DNA of 5,929 nucleotides from Candidatus Moranbacteria bacterium CG_4_9_14_3_um_filter_42_9 (GCA_002790635.1 PFVN01000025.1:1-5929), one strand, 5' to 3'. Counted from the first letter of the stretch, positions 1 through 5,091 are shown. Notes: generated by a model not told the origin, from the letters alone. Program-made: numbers and translations.

Positions 1-794
1 TTATTGCGAAGCGCAGTGCCGGTGAGAACCGGAACCACTGTTCCCGCAATCACTTCCCGGCGGAGAGCTTTTTTCAATTCGACTTCCGATATTTCAATGC
101 CGCTTAAATATTTTTCGACTAAACTTTCATCATTTTCAGCAATTTTTTCCACCATTTTTTCTCGCCATTCTTTAGCTTTGCCCAGAAGTTCGGCTGGAAT
201 TTCGCCCGCAACAACTTTTTCTCCCATATCTCCGGAAAAAGTATAGGACTTCATGTCCATGAGATTTACGACCCCTTCAAACCCGCCTCTTTCCCCGATG
301 GGAATTTGGACAGCGACCGCGTGGGGGGTCAACCGATCCCAAATGGTTTTAAGAGAAAAATAAAAATTCGCACCTTCTTTGTCAATTTTATTTATAAAAC
401 AAATTCTTGGGACATTATATTTATCAGCTTGCCGCCAGACAGTTTCGGATTGTGGTTCCACACCTTCTTTGCCGTCAAAAATAACTACCCCGCCGTCCAG
501 AACCCGGAGCGATCGTTCCACCTCTACCGTGAAATCCACATGCCCGGGAGTATCAATAATGTTGATCTGGTGTTCTTTCCAAAAGCAAGTTGTAGCCGCG
601 CTGGTGATGGTGATGCCGCGTTCTTTTTCCTGTTCCATCCAGTCCATCGTGGCCTCACCTTCATGCACTTCTCCGATCTTGTGGGTGATGCCGGTGTAAA
701 ATAAAACGCGCTCGGTAACAGTCGTCTTGCCGGCGTCGATGTGGGCGATGATACCGATATTCCTACATTTTTCGATTGGATATTGCCTGGACAT
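1..794 (-). CDS. fusA: Elongation factor G, N-terminal part (3' end cut by window edge)
   Basis: EF-G is the ribosome-bound GTPase that drives tRNA-mRNA translocation and, with RRF, ribosome recycling. I translated it from the ATG at 794-792, giving [20 protein letters not shown]. 264 full codons are visible, which is the G domain and most of the G' insert; the other domains lie beyond the left edge. Seen in the sequence: P-loop AHIDAGKT (residues 17-24), switch region [10 protein letters not shown] (59-68), G3 motif DTPGH (81-85) with the catalytic His at 85, the family stretch [15 protein letters not shown] (110-124) and the G4 motif NKID (135-138), where most EF-Gs have NKMD. The last visible residues, [11 protein letters not shown], match the end of the G domain. 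It is the third gene of an rpsL-rpsG-fusA str operon, 125 bp after rpsG. No Shine-Dalgarno sequence precedes the start; the spacer is an AT-rich inverted repeat. Nothing suggests a pseudogene. Confidence 0.97.
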   Translation of the reverse strand, partial: MSRQYPIEKCRNIGIIAHIDAGKTTVTERVLFYTGITHKIGEVHEGEATMDWMEQEKERGITITSAATTCFWKEHQINIIDTPGHVDFTVEVERSLRVLDGGVVIFDGKEGVEPQSETVWRQADKYNVPRICFINKIDKEGANFYFSLKTIWDRLTPHAVAVQIPIGERGGFEGVVNLMDMKSYTFSGDMGEKVVAGEIPAELLGKAKEWREKMVEKIAENDESLVEKYLSGIEISEVELKKALRREVIAGTVVPVLTGTALRN

Positions 795-799
795 GCTTG

Positions 800-917
800 A
801 ATTTTAAATTTTTAATTTTAAATTTTAATTGAAATCCAAATGAATAGAGTTTAAATAATTTGAACATTTAGTAATTAAAAATTGATTTAAAATTTCAAAT
901 TTATAATTTAAAATTTG
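800..917. repeat. AT-rich imperfect inverted repeat in the rpsG-fusA spacer
   Basis: The spacer consists almost wholly of runs such as AATTTTAAATT. The left arm (800-830) and right arm (about 872-917) are imperfect reverse complements: both outer ends match over AATTTTAAATT/AATTTAAAATT and both inner ends over AATTAAAA, with about 12 extra bases in the right arm. The loop is about 831-871. In the minus-strand mRNA this would give a long, weak AU hairpin directly upstream of the fusA start codon. It may be a dispersed simple-sequence palindrome or merely compositional, because A/T-only sequence pairs easily by chance. Confidence 0.55.
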
Positions 918-919
918 CT

Positions 920-1387
920 TTACGCAAAGTGGGCAAACGCCTTGTTGGCATCAGCCATGCGATGGACATCTTCTCTTTTTTTCATCGAAGCTCCGGTCTT
1001 GTTAGAAGCATCAATGAATTCTTCCGCCAATTTTTCCGCCATTTTTTTGCCTTTTTTAGCTTTGGTCGCAGCTTTGATCCAGCGGATAGCCAAAGTAGTC
1101 CTTCTTTCGCCCGAAACGGGAATCGGCACCTGATAGTTGGCTCCGCCGACTCGGCGTGATTTAAGCTCAACCAAAGGCGCAACATTTTTCAAAGCTTGTT
1201 CAAAAATATTCAGTCCGCCTTTCTTGGTCTTTTCATGGATAATATCAAAAGCTTCATACATTATTTTTTCAGCGGCCGTTTTCTTGCCCCGCTCCATGAT
1301 ATTATTGATAAATTTGCTCACCAATAAGTTGCCGTAACGTGAGTCCGGTTTATAATTCTTTTTAAAAATTCTTTTGCGTCGCGGCAT
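920..1387 (-). CDS. rpsG: 30S ribosomal protein S7 (uS7)
   Basis: uS7 is a primary 16S rRNA-binding protein that nucleates assembly of the 30S head and lines the E site. The product is 155 residues, the usual bacterial length, starting MPRRKRIFKK. Family hallmarks seen are the N-terminal signature region around NNIMERGKKTAAEKIMYEAF (28-47), the beta-hairpin stretch KSRRVGGANYQVP (76-88), the RRTTLAIRWI helix (95-104) and the C-terminal KREDVHRMADANKAFAH (137-153). It sits between rpsL and fusA in the standard str order, so it should be co-transcribed from the promoter upstream of rpsL. In E. coli, S7 represses translation of this operon by binding the rpsL-rpsG spacer. Here that spacer holds a different inverted repeat (1406-1464), so an equivalent control is possible but unproven. 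The start is supported by the AGGA motif 5 nt upstream. Confidence 0.98.
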   Translation of the reverse strand: MPRRKRIFKKNYKPDSRYGNLLVSKFINNIMERGKKTAAEKIMYEAFDIIHEKTKKGGLNIFEQALKNVAPLVELKSRRVGGANYQVPIPVSGERRTTLAIRWIKAATKAKKGKKMAEKLAEEFIDASNKTGASMKKREDVHRMADANKAFAHFA

Positions 1388-1392
1388 AAAAT

Positions 1393-1396
1393 TCCT
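1393..1396 (-). promoter_or_regulatory. Shine-Dalgarno motif of rpsG
   Basis: On the minus strand the sequence reads AGGAATTTT then ATG, so AGGA lies 5 nt before the rpsG start. It is the only recognisable Shine-Dalgarno element before a complete gene in this window, and it lies next to the inverted repeat at 1406-1464. Confidence 0.55.
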
Positions 1397-1405
1397 GAAA
1401 CTTGT

Positions 1406-1464
1406 AACCCGGAGCCTAGAACCTGATTTTTATATAACTTAATCTTGGTTTTAGGTTGCGGGTT
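1406..1464. repeat. Inverted repeat in the rpsL-rpsG spacer
   Basis: The left arm AACCCGGAGCCTAGAACC (1406-1423) and right arm GGTTTTAGGTTGCGGGTT (1447-1464) pair at 15 of 18 positions around a 23-nt AT-rich loop. Of the three mismatches, two would be G-U pairs if the plus strand were the RNA, but C-A mismatches in the actual minus-strand mRNA. That favours a DNA-level or mobile-repeat origin over selection on the mRNA. More AACC/GGTT-like simple sequence continues to about 1480. The position is that of the S7 translational operator in E. coli, but no sequence similarity is claimed. Confidence 0.6.
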
Positions 1465-1485
1465 TTGGGTTATTGGTTATGGGAT

Positions 1486-1905
1486 TTATTCCTTGCTCTT
1501 CGCTTTTTTTGCTCCATACTTACTGCGGCCTCTTTTCCGATCAGTTACTCCGGCGCTGTCCAAAACTCCCCGAACGATGTGATATCTCACACCGGGAAGA
1601 TCCTTGACTCTGCCACCGCGAATAACCACAATAGAGTGTTCCTGAAGATTATGGCCGACGCCAGGAATGTAGGCCGTGACTTCCATACCGTTAGTGAGCC
1701 GCACCCGCGCAATTTTTCTGAGTGCCGAATTCGGTTTTTTCGGAGTGGTGGTGCTCACTTTCAAACAGACTCCCCTCTTGAAAGGACTTTCAGTACCGAT
1801 CGGCCTATTCTTCAAAGCATTGAAAACATTTTTAAAAGCCGGCGTCTTGGTTTTTTTGACCGCGGTTTTTCTTGATCGTTTTTTTAATTGGTTTATCGTT
1901 GGCAT
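1486..1905 (-). CDS. rpsL: 30S ribosomal protein S12 (uS12), long form
   Basis: uS12 sits at the decoding centre and the interface with EF-Tu and EF-G, and helps control accuracy. I chose the ATG at 1905-1903, which gives the canonical MPTINQLKK start and 139 residues; the frame stays open upstream with a Cys-rich extension that has no family counterpart. Seen: [13 protein letters not shown] (52-64), GHNLQEHS (84-91), [14 protein letters not shown] (96-109) and RSKYGAKK (127-134). Lys56 and Lys101 correspond to E. coli K43 and K88, so the residues mutated in streptomycin resistance are wild type. D102 is the position that carries a methylthio group in some bacteria. About 14 residues more than E. 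coli S12 lie around positions 25-41, between the N-terminal tail and the core; Bacillus-type S12 is also long there, so this is a known variant. It is the first gene of the str operon. No clear Shine-Dalgarno is visible. Confidence 0.98.
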   Translation of the reverse strand: MPTINQLKKRSRKTAVKKTKTPAFKNVFNALKNRPIGTESPFKRGVCLKVSTTTPKKPNSALRKIARVRLTNGMEVTAYIPGVGHNLQEHSIVVIRGGRVKDLPGVRYHIVRGVLDSAGVTDRKRGRSKYGAKKAKSKE

Positions 1906-1981
1906 TTTGTCCGCGAGGCACGAGTGGCAACAAAATGCACAATCCCGCACCAATTCATAAATTAAACTTATTATTATTTTC

Positions 1982-2010
1982 TCAAGTTGAGTCGCAGGCG
2001 ACTCCGTTGA
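1982..2010 (-). promoter_or_regulatory. Stem-loop in the rpsL leader
   Basis: GAGTCGC (1989-1995) and GCGACTC (1998-2004) form a perfect arm pair around only 2 nt; with a realistic loop this is 6 bp closing CCTG. TCAA (1982-1985) and TTGA (2007-2010) can extend it past a small internal loop. No U-tract follows directly on the minus strand, so it is not a classical terminator. It may be an mRNA structure or protein-binding site. Confidence 0.5.
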
Positions 2011-2085
2011 TAAAACTTTACGTTACTGCAAAATTCTACCCGGAATTGGTTGCGGTATCGGCATAATCCAAATCAAATAAAAACC

Positions 2086-2099
2086 GCTAGCGAACTAGC
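2086..2099 (-). promoter_or_regulatory. Stem-loop at the 5' end of the str transcript
   Basis: On the minus strand the sequence is GCTAG-TTCG-CTAGC, a perfect 5-bp stem with a TTCG loop. It starts exactly where the promoter at 2106-2134 would place +1 (6 nt after the -10 box). GGTTTTTATTTG follows. Possible roles are protection of the mRNA 5' end from decay, as with the ompA 5' hairpin of E. coli, or early attenuation. The T-run is interrupted, which makes strong termination less likely. Confidence 0.5.
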
Positions 2100-2105
2100 A
2101 AAATA

Positions 2106-2134
2106 ATAATAAAGGATTTTTGAAAGAGTGTCAA
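2106..2134 (-). promoter_or_regulatory. Sigma70-type promoter for rpsL-rpsG-fusA
   Basis: Minus strand: a consensus -35 box TTGACA (2134-2129), a 17-nt spacer (2128-2112) and a -10 box TATTAT (2111-2106), which is 5 of 6 to consensus. It is the best promoter in the window, as expected for a ribosomal-protein operon. Predicted +1 is the G at about 2099. The -35 and most of the spacer lie inside the possible inserted element 2114-2240, while the -10 lies outside it. Confidence 0.85.
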
Positions 2135-2240
2135 ACCCATAGTAACTTTTCAGCTTTCGTATTTTTAATCCCGCCTGAATGGGACAGCCCGCCTAAACTC
2201 GTCGAGGCTGCTCGAAAACTCACTCCGTGGTCAAAAATCC
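2114..2240. mobile_element. Possible MITE-like element (127 bp) between the M50 gene and rpsL
   Basis: The ends are perfect 10-bp inverted repeats, GGATTTTTGA (2114-2123) and TCAAAAATCC (2231-2240). Both ends are flanked by TAAA in direct orientation (2110-2113 and 2241-2244), as a 4-bp target duplication would be. A subterminal GAGTG/CACTC pair (2126-2130, 2221-2225) extends the symmetry. The interior is more G+C-rich than the flanks. It has a CCCGCCT direct repeat (2170-2176, 2188-2194) and a TCGAG-GCTG-CTCGA hairpin (2202-2215), and no ORF. The M50 stop codon TAG is formed at its right junction. An alternative reading is that the whole inverted repeat, followed on the minus strand by TTTATTATTATTTT, is an oversized terminator for the M50 gene. 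Copies elsewhere in the genome would settle this. Confidence 0.45.
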
Positions 2241-2941
2241 TAAAGGGTCAGACCAAAGAATAACAGCCAGAAAAAATTGAGAACCAAGCTTAGCGGCCCC
2301 GGAAAAAGCAAAACCAATATTAGAAGAAAGGCAAATCCGAATTGCTCCATGATCGCCATGGTTTCAATTTTTATTGGAACTAACGCATACAGTAGCTTCG
2401 ACCCGTCCAATGGAGGAATGGGTATCAAATTGAAAACTGCCAAAAGAATATTCCAAAAAATAGCAATGATAAAAAGAGTAAAAAATATAGACCCAGCAGA
2501 GCCAGCAATGACTGTTGACAGAACGCTCCAATCAGCCAGACGAACATTGTTTATGATATCGATCTTGATAGCCGTCGGTATGCTTATTAGTTTTGCTCCG
2601 ATGGCAAAAGTCAAGGCGAACAAAATGTTGGATGCCGGACCCGCCATACCCACCAGCGCCGGACCCCACTTCTGATTGCGCAAATTATATGGATTGTATG
2701 GCACGGGCTTCGCGCCCCCAAAAGCCAAACGCCCGCCAGTCATCACCAGCATGAGAAATGGCACCATAATGGTCATCCACGGATCGATGTGCTTAAACGG
2801 GTTAAGGCTGATCCGCCCCGCGTATTTAGCCGTATTGTCCCCGAGCCACAAGGCCATGACGCCGTGCGCCACTTCGTGGATAATGATAGAATAAATCAGA
2901 ATTAGGAAATAAAATATAATGAGAATTACCTCATTCAGCAT
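2240..2941 (-). CDS. M50-family membrane metalloprotease (site-2 protease type)
   Basis: This is a small polytopic zinc protease of the type that cleaves substrates within the membrane. The 233-residue product has the catalytic HEVAH zinc motif at 22-26 inside the first hydrophobic segment (about 5-32). It also has the family stretch GGAKPVPYNPYN (75-86), WGPALVGMAGPASN (92-105) in a membrane segment, and the third zinc ligand in NLIPIPPLDG (171-180; Asp179). Further hydrophobic segments lie at about 50-68, 103-120, 140-172 and 203-232. No PDZ domain or CBS pair is present, so this is the compact form rather than RseP/SpoIVFB-like, and the substrate cannot be inferred. The stop TAG overlaps the edge of the repeat element at 2114-2240, so the C-terminus may have been set by it. 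It has its own promoter upstream, is divergent from rpmB, and has no Shine-Dalgarno. Confidence 0.93.
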   Translation of the reverse strand: MLNEVILIIFYFLILIYSIIIHEVAHGVMALWLGDNTAKYAGRISLNPFKHIDPWMTIMVPFLMLVMTGGRLAFGGAKPVPYNPYNLRNQKWGPALVGMAGPASNILFALTFAIGAKLISIPTAIKIDIINNVRLADWSVLSTVIAGSAGSIFFTLFIIAIFWNILLAVFNLIPIPPLDGSKLLYALVPIKIETMAIMEQFGFAFLLILVLLFPGPLSLVLNFFWLLFFGLTL

Positions 2942-2967
2942 AAGTTTCTTGCTAAAAATACATTTCC

Positions 2968-2996
2968 ATGATACTCTAAATTCTGTTACTAATCAA
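2968..2996 (-). promoter_or_regulatory. Predicted promoter of the M50 protease gene
   Basis: Minus strand: -35 TTGATT (2996-2991; 4 of 6), 17-nt spacer, -10 TATCAT (2973-2968; 5 of 6). Transcription would begin near 2961, giving a leader of only about 20 nt before the ATG at 2941. Confidence 0.55.
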
Positions 2997-2997
2997 C

Positions 2998-3003
2998 TAT
3001 TAT
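2998..3003 (+). promoter_or_regulatory. Possible -10 box for rpmB
   Basis: TATTAT on the plus strand lies immediately beyond the -35 of the divergent M50 promoter. No convincing -35 stands 17 nt upstream (TCTAAA there), so this is a weak call. It would give rpmB a leader of about 70 nt containing the inverted repeat at 3006-3074. Confidence 0.25.
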
Positions 3004-3005
3004 CT

Positions 3006-3074
3006 ATGTAACATAAAACATGAAACATACAACAAGCTTTGGTCTTGTTTCGTGTGATATGCTTCATGATTCAT
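3006..3074. repeat. Imperfect inverted repeat upstream of rpmB
   Basis: Two arms of about 31 nt (about 3006-3036 and 3044-3074) match as reverse complements at about 21 positions around a 7-nt loop, with AACAAG/CTTGTT as the closing stem. The left arm repeats near-CATGAAACAT units (ACATAAAACATGAAACATAC). Composition is simple and differs from the repeats in other spacers. It lies immediately before the rpmB start and could fold in its leader, or could be a dispersed palindrome with no specific role. Confidence 0.45.
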
Positions 3075-3078
3075 GATT

Positions 3079-3252
3079 ATGAGTAGAGTTTGTGATGTTT
3101 GCGGGAAAGGCCCCCAAAGCGGAAACAGCCGCAGTCATTCCAATATCGCCACCCGGCGGAAATTTTCCCTAAATCTTCAGTCAAAAAAAATTGGCGGCAT
3201 CAGAAAAAAAGTTTGTACGCGTTGCCTAAAGACCATGAACAAAGCAAAATAG
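3079..3252 (+). CDS. rpmB: 50S ribosomal protein L28 (bL28), four-cysteine form
   Basis: bL28 is a small component of the 50S subunit. Read directly: [20 protein letters not shown] at the N-terminus, 57 residues in all, ending in TAG at 3250-3252. The start MSRVC and the [20 protein letters not shown] region (15-34) match L28 closely. Two CxxC pairs, C5-C8 and C46-C49, form a predicted zinc ribbon, the 'C+' form of this protein; E. coli L28 lacks them. It is shorter than the 62-78 residues of well-known homologues because the C-terminus ends soon after the second CxxC. An in-frame ATG two codons earlier (3073) is an alternative start. It is the only plus-strand gene here, divergent from the M50 gene and convergent with ddl. 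Confidence 0.95.
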   Translation: MSRVCDVCGKGPQSGNSRSHSNIATRRKFSLNLQSKKIGGIRKKVCTRCLKTMNKAK

Positions 3253-3260
3253 AAGCTTCT

Positions 3261-3296
3261 AAAAAAGACCCTTGCTAGGTCTTTTTTCGTTTTTTT
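3261..3296. terminator. Bidirectional terminator between rpmB and ddl
   Basis: AAAAAAGACC (3261-3270) and GGTCTTTTTT (3278-3287) form a perfect 10-bp stem with a 7-nt loop. Plus-strand transcripts of rpmB end in a T-run interrupted only by CG (3282-3296). On the minus strand the A-runs become U-runs as well, so the same hairpin can end ddl transcripts. It starts 8 nt after the rpmB stop codon and ends 2-3 nt from the ddl stop. A 10-bp palindrome, AGAAGCTTCT (3251-3260), immediately precedes it. Confidence 0.9.
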
Positions 3297-3298
3297 GA

Positions 3299-4390
3299 TT
3301 ATGCTATAAAGTCTCTTTTCAATTTATCACTTCTCTTTTTCCTTCCCATACCAAGTTGGATCAGCTTGTCCAGAAGTTTCGGATAGGGAATGCCGGATTC
3401 GGCAAACATCTTAGGATACATGCTGACGCTGGTAAAGCCCGGCAGTGTGTTTATCTCGTTGACATAAAGCTTTTTGGGAGTCAGAAAAAAATCCACCCGG
3501 CCCATGCCTTCGCAGTTCAAAACTTTGAATACCTTAATAGCCGTTTCTCTAACTTTTTTAGCTATTTCAGGCTTAAGATCGGCGCGCGGAACTGGTGTAG
3601 CCGCGTCCGGACTGATATATTTGGCATCATAAGAATAAAAATCGCTTTGGAGTTTTATCTCTCCAGGCATTGAGGCGATAGGCTTTTCATTGCCTAAAAC
3701 GGAACACTCGATTTCCCGGCCTTTCAGATTCTCTTCCAGAACTACTTTGGTATCGTATTGAAAAGCCACTTTTATCGCCTTCATCAATTCGTTTCTGTTT
3801 TTCGCTTTGGAAACCCCGACCGAGGAACCCAGGTTAGCCGGTTTCACGAAAATGGGAAATTTCAGATCTCTTATGATCGGCGCCAAATTATTTTTTTCTC
3901 CGGTTCGCAAAGTATAAAATTTTCCGATTGAAAGACCCGCGTCGCGAAAAAGTTTCTTCATTACGTCCTTATCCATTCCGACCGCTGAACCCAAAACTCC
4001 GGGACCGACATAAGCTGAACCCAAAAGTTCCAGAAAGCCCTGCAAGCATCCGTCCTCCCCGAAAGTTCCGTGAGTAATGGGAAAGAATATATCAATGTTC
4101 GTTATGATTTTTCCGTTATTCAGATCAACCAGATACACTTTTCCGTTTTTATTGACCGCAGTAATTTCCCGCGTCTTCACATTAAGTCTGGTAATTTCGG
4201 TTTGTCCCGGATTGATCCACAATTCTTTGACGCTGCCAGTATGCCACACCCCTTTTTTATCAATGCCGATGAGCTTAACGTCATATTTTTTCTTGTCCAA
4301 AGCATTGTAAATGTAAAAAGCGGAAGTGAGCGAAACTTCGTGCTCTCCGCTTTTTCCGCCGAAGATCAAACCGACTTTTAATCTTGCCAT
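3299..4390 (-). CDS. ddl: D-alanine--D-alanine ligase
   Basis: This cytoplasmic ATP-grasp enzyme joins two D-alanines to give the D-Ala-D-Ala terminus of the peptidoglycan precursor. The product is 363 residues, in the family range, from the ATG at 4390. Seen: the N-terminal GGKSGEHEVSLTSA (11-24), the Ddl signature HGTFGEDG (107-114), the central-domain FVKPANLGSSVGVSK (181-195) with the catalytic Ser region, and the omega loop SYDAKY (253-258). There K257 and Y258 match the Lys-Tyr pair of E. coli DdlB, so a D-Ala-D-Ala enzyme is expected rather than a VanA-type D-Ala-D-Lac ligase. The C-terminal signature runs GMGRVDFF (295-302) to NEINTLPGF (311-319), with metal ligands D300, E312 and N314. 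A basic tail (350-359) follows. It lies 36 bp after the TsaC-family gene, probably co-transcribed, with no Shine-Dalgarno in the AT-rich spacer. Confidence 0.97.
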   Translation of the reverse strand: MARLKVGLIFGGKSGEHEVSLTSAFYIYNALDKKKYDVKLIGIDKKGVWHTGSVKELWINPGQTEITRLNVKTREITAVNKNGKVYLVDLNNGKIITNIDIFFPITHGTFGEDGCLQGFLELLGSAYVGPGVLGSAVGMDKDVMKKLFRDAGLSIGKFYTLRTGEKNNLAPIIRDLKFPIFVKPANLGSSVGVSKAKNRNELMKAIKVAFQYDTKVVLEENLKGREIECSVLGNEKPIASMPGEIKLQSDFYSYDAKYISPDAATPVPRADLKPEIAKKVRETAIKVFKVLNCEGMGRVDFFLTPKKLYVNEINTLPGFTSVSMYPKMFAESGIPYPKLLDKLIQLGMGRKKRSDKLKRDFIA

Positions 4391-4426
4391 AAAAAAAAGT
4401 ATTTCAAAATATTATTATTTCACGAC

Positions 4427-5005
4427 TCAGATTACAACTGCTCCCTGCCTTTTGATCGAAAGTTTTCCTTTTTTGATTTCTATGATAGTTGAAGGCAGTG
4501 ATTCGAGCTTACCGCCGGAAACATAAAAATCCACCTCGTCTTCAAAATAATCATGGGCTTCTTTTATGGTTGTAGCCGGCAGCAACCCCTCGAGATTGGC
4601 GCTGGGCGCGATAAGTGGTCCGGTCTTTTTGATAAGTCCGACCAGCTCTTTTTTTCCGGGAAGTCGGAACGCCAGACTTTTGGTGCCCCGGTGAAGATAG
4701 GCGCATTTTTTGCCAGCACAGGAAAGAATGACGCTCACTTGGCCCGGCCAAACACTCAAAAGAATTTCACGGGTTCTTTTGTCCGGTTTGATATTAAAAA
4801 ATTTCAGATCTTTAATATCTGAAATGAGTATTATTGAGGGTTTTTTGAGATTGCGCTCCCGGAGTTCGTAAACGCGCTCGACCGATTTTCTTTTCTTCGC
4901 GCTGCAGACAATGCCATAAAGAGTGTCCGTCGGCAGAACTCCAACGCCCCCCTCAATTATTATTTTTACCAATTTAGGACTATTTATTTTATACTCTTTG
5001 CTCAT
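4427..5005 (-). CDS. TsaC/Sua5/YciO-family protein, probable L-threonylcarbamoyladenylate synthase
   Basis: TsaC/Sua5 enzymes make threonylcarbamoyl-AMP from threonine, bicarbonate and ATP, the first step of the t6A37 modification of ANN-decoding tRNAs. The product is 192 residues, a single YrdC domain without the Sua5 C-terminal domain. Seen: GGVGVLPTDTLYGIVCSA (19-36), LRERNLKKPSIILI (48-61) at the place of the KxR...KP motif, WPGQVSVIL (86-94), LAFRLPG (111-117), APSAN (133-137) and PSTIIEI (171-177). The first Lys of the usual KxR motif is replaced by Arg (R49-E50-R51). The family also contains YciO-like proteins of uncertain function, so the t6A role is likely but not certain. It follows ndk by 81 bp and precedes ddl by 36 bp on the same strand. 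It ends with TGA. The start codon abuts a 14-bp palindrome, and no Shine-Dalgarno is present. Confidence 0.88.
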   Translation of the reverse strand: MSKEYKINSPKLVKIIIEGGVGVLPTDTLYGIVCSAKKRKSVERVYELRERNLKKPSIILISDIKDLKFFNIKPDKRTREILLSVWPGQVSVILSCAGKKCAYLHRGTKSLAFRLPGKKELVGLIKKTGPLIAPSANLEGLLPATTIKEAHDYFEDEVDFYVSGGKLESLPSTIIEIKKGKLSIKRQGAVVI

Positions 5006-5018
5006 TGATTTAAATCAA
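5005..5018. repeat. 14-bp perfect palindrome at the TsaC-family start codon
   Basis: TTGATTTAAATCAA is identical to its reverse complement and overlaps the first base of the start codon. Its form suits a small dimeric DNA-binding protein, or an mRNA structure masking the start. It is AT-rich and only one copy was noticed in this window, so chance is possible. Confidence 0.4.
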
Positions 5019-5073
5019 CGCTTAATGTGGCGCCTAAATGTAAATACACTGGAGTTTGCTATTTATTCCACTT

Positions 5074-5091
5074 AGTAAAAGTCCTTTTACT
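5074..5091 (-). repeat. Hairpin overlapping the ndk stop codon
   Basis: AGTAAAAG (5074-5081) and CTTTTACT (5084-5091) are perfect complements around TC (7 bp closing a 4-nt loop in practice). The ndk TAA (5089-5087) lies in the arm. No U-tract follows on the minus strand (AAGTGGAAT), so it is not an intrinsic terminator. It may be an mRNA-processing or 3'-stability hairpin between ndk and the TsaC-family gene. Confidence 0.5.

Larger units (their letters stand above)
1906..2099 (-). promoter_or_regulatory. Predicted 5' leader of the str operon mRNA
   Basis: Between the predicted start of transcription (G at about 2099) and the rpsL ATG lies a leader of about 194 nt. No gene-length reading frame in it is supported. 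It holds a hairpin at its extreme 5' end (2086-2099), a perfect 7-bp hairpin (1989-2004) extended by a TCAA/TTGA outer pair (1982-2010), and an AT-rich run (about 1960-1980). Two tiny frames occur on the minus strand: 13 codons (2023-2064) and one of 21 codons overlapping the rpsL start. A leader this long before a ribosomal-protein operon often has a control role, but no known ribosomal leader motif was recognised. Confidence 0.45.

Noticed and set aside
306..704. Plus-strand open frames opposite fusA, and similar ones opposite S7, M50, ddl, TsaC and ndk
   Set aside because: They are antisense shadows of well-recognised minus-strand genes and their products have no plausible domain or composition.
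1486..1905. Unusual S12 insertion as a novel feature
   Set aside because: Bacillus-type S12 has a comparable extra segment at the same place and nearly the same length.
1486..1953. A longer S12 reading frame with a Cys-rich N-terminal extension (CAFCCHSC) that could look like a metal-binding domain
   Set aside because: The extension needs a TTG start, and the canonical S12 N-terminus MPTINQL begins at 1905; the extra codons are leader sequence.
1903..1958. A 21-codon minus-strand frame (MNWCGIVHF...) overlapping the rpsL start, considered as a coupled leader gene
   Set aside because: No ribosome-binding site, no recognisable product, and it is out of frame with rpsL; chance is the simpler reading.
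2202..2215. TCGAG-GCTG-CTCGA hairpin taken as an intrinsic terminator of the M50 gene
   Set aside because: No T-run follows on either strand; it is better described as internal structure of the 2114-2240 unit.
3299..4390. VanA-type D-Ala-D-Lac ligase (vancomycin resistance)
   Set aside because: The omega loop has the Lys-Tyr pair (SYDAKY) of D-Ala-D-Ala ligases, and no vanH- or vanX-like gene is adjacent.
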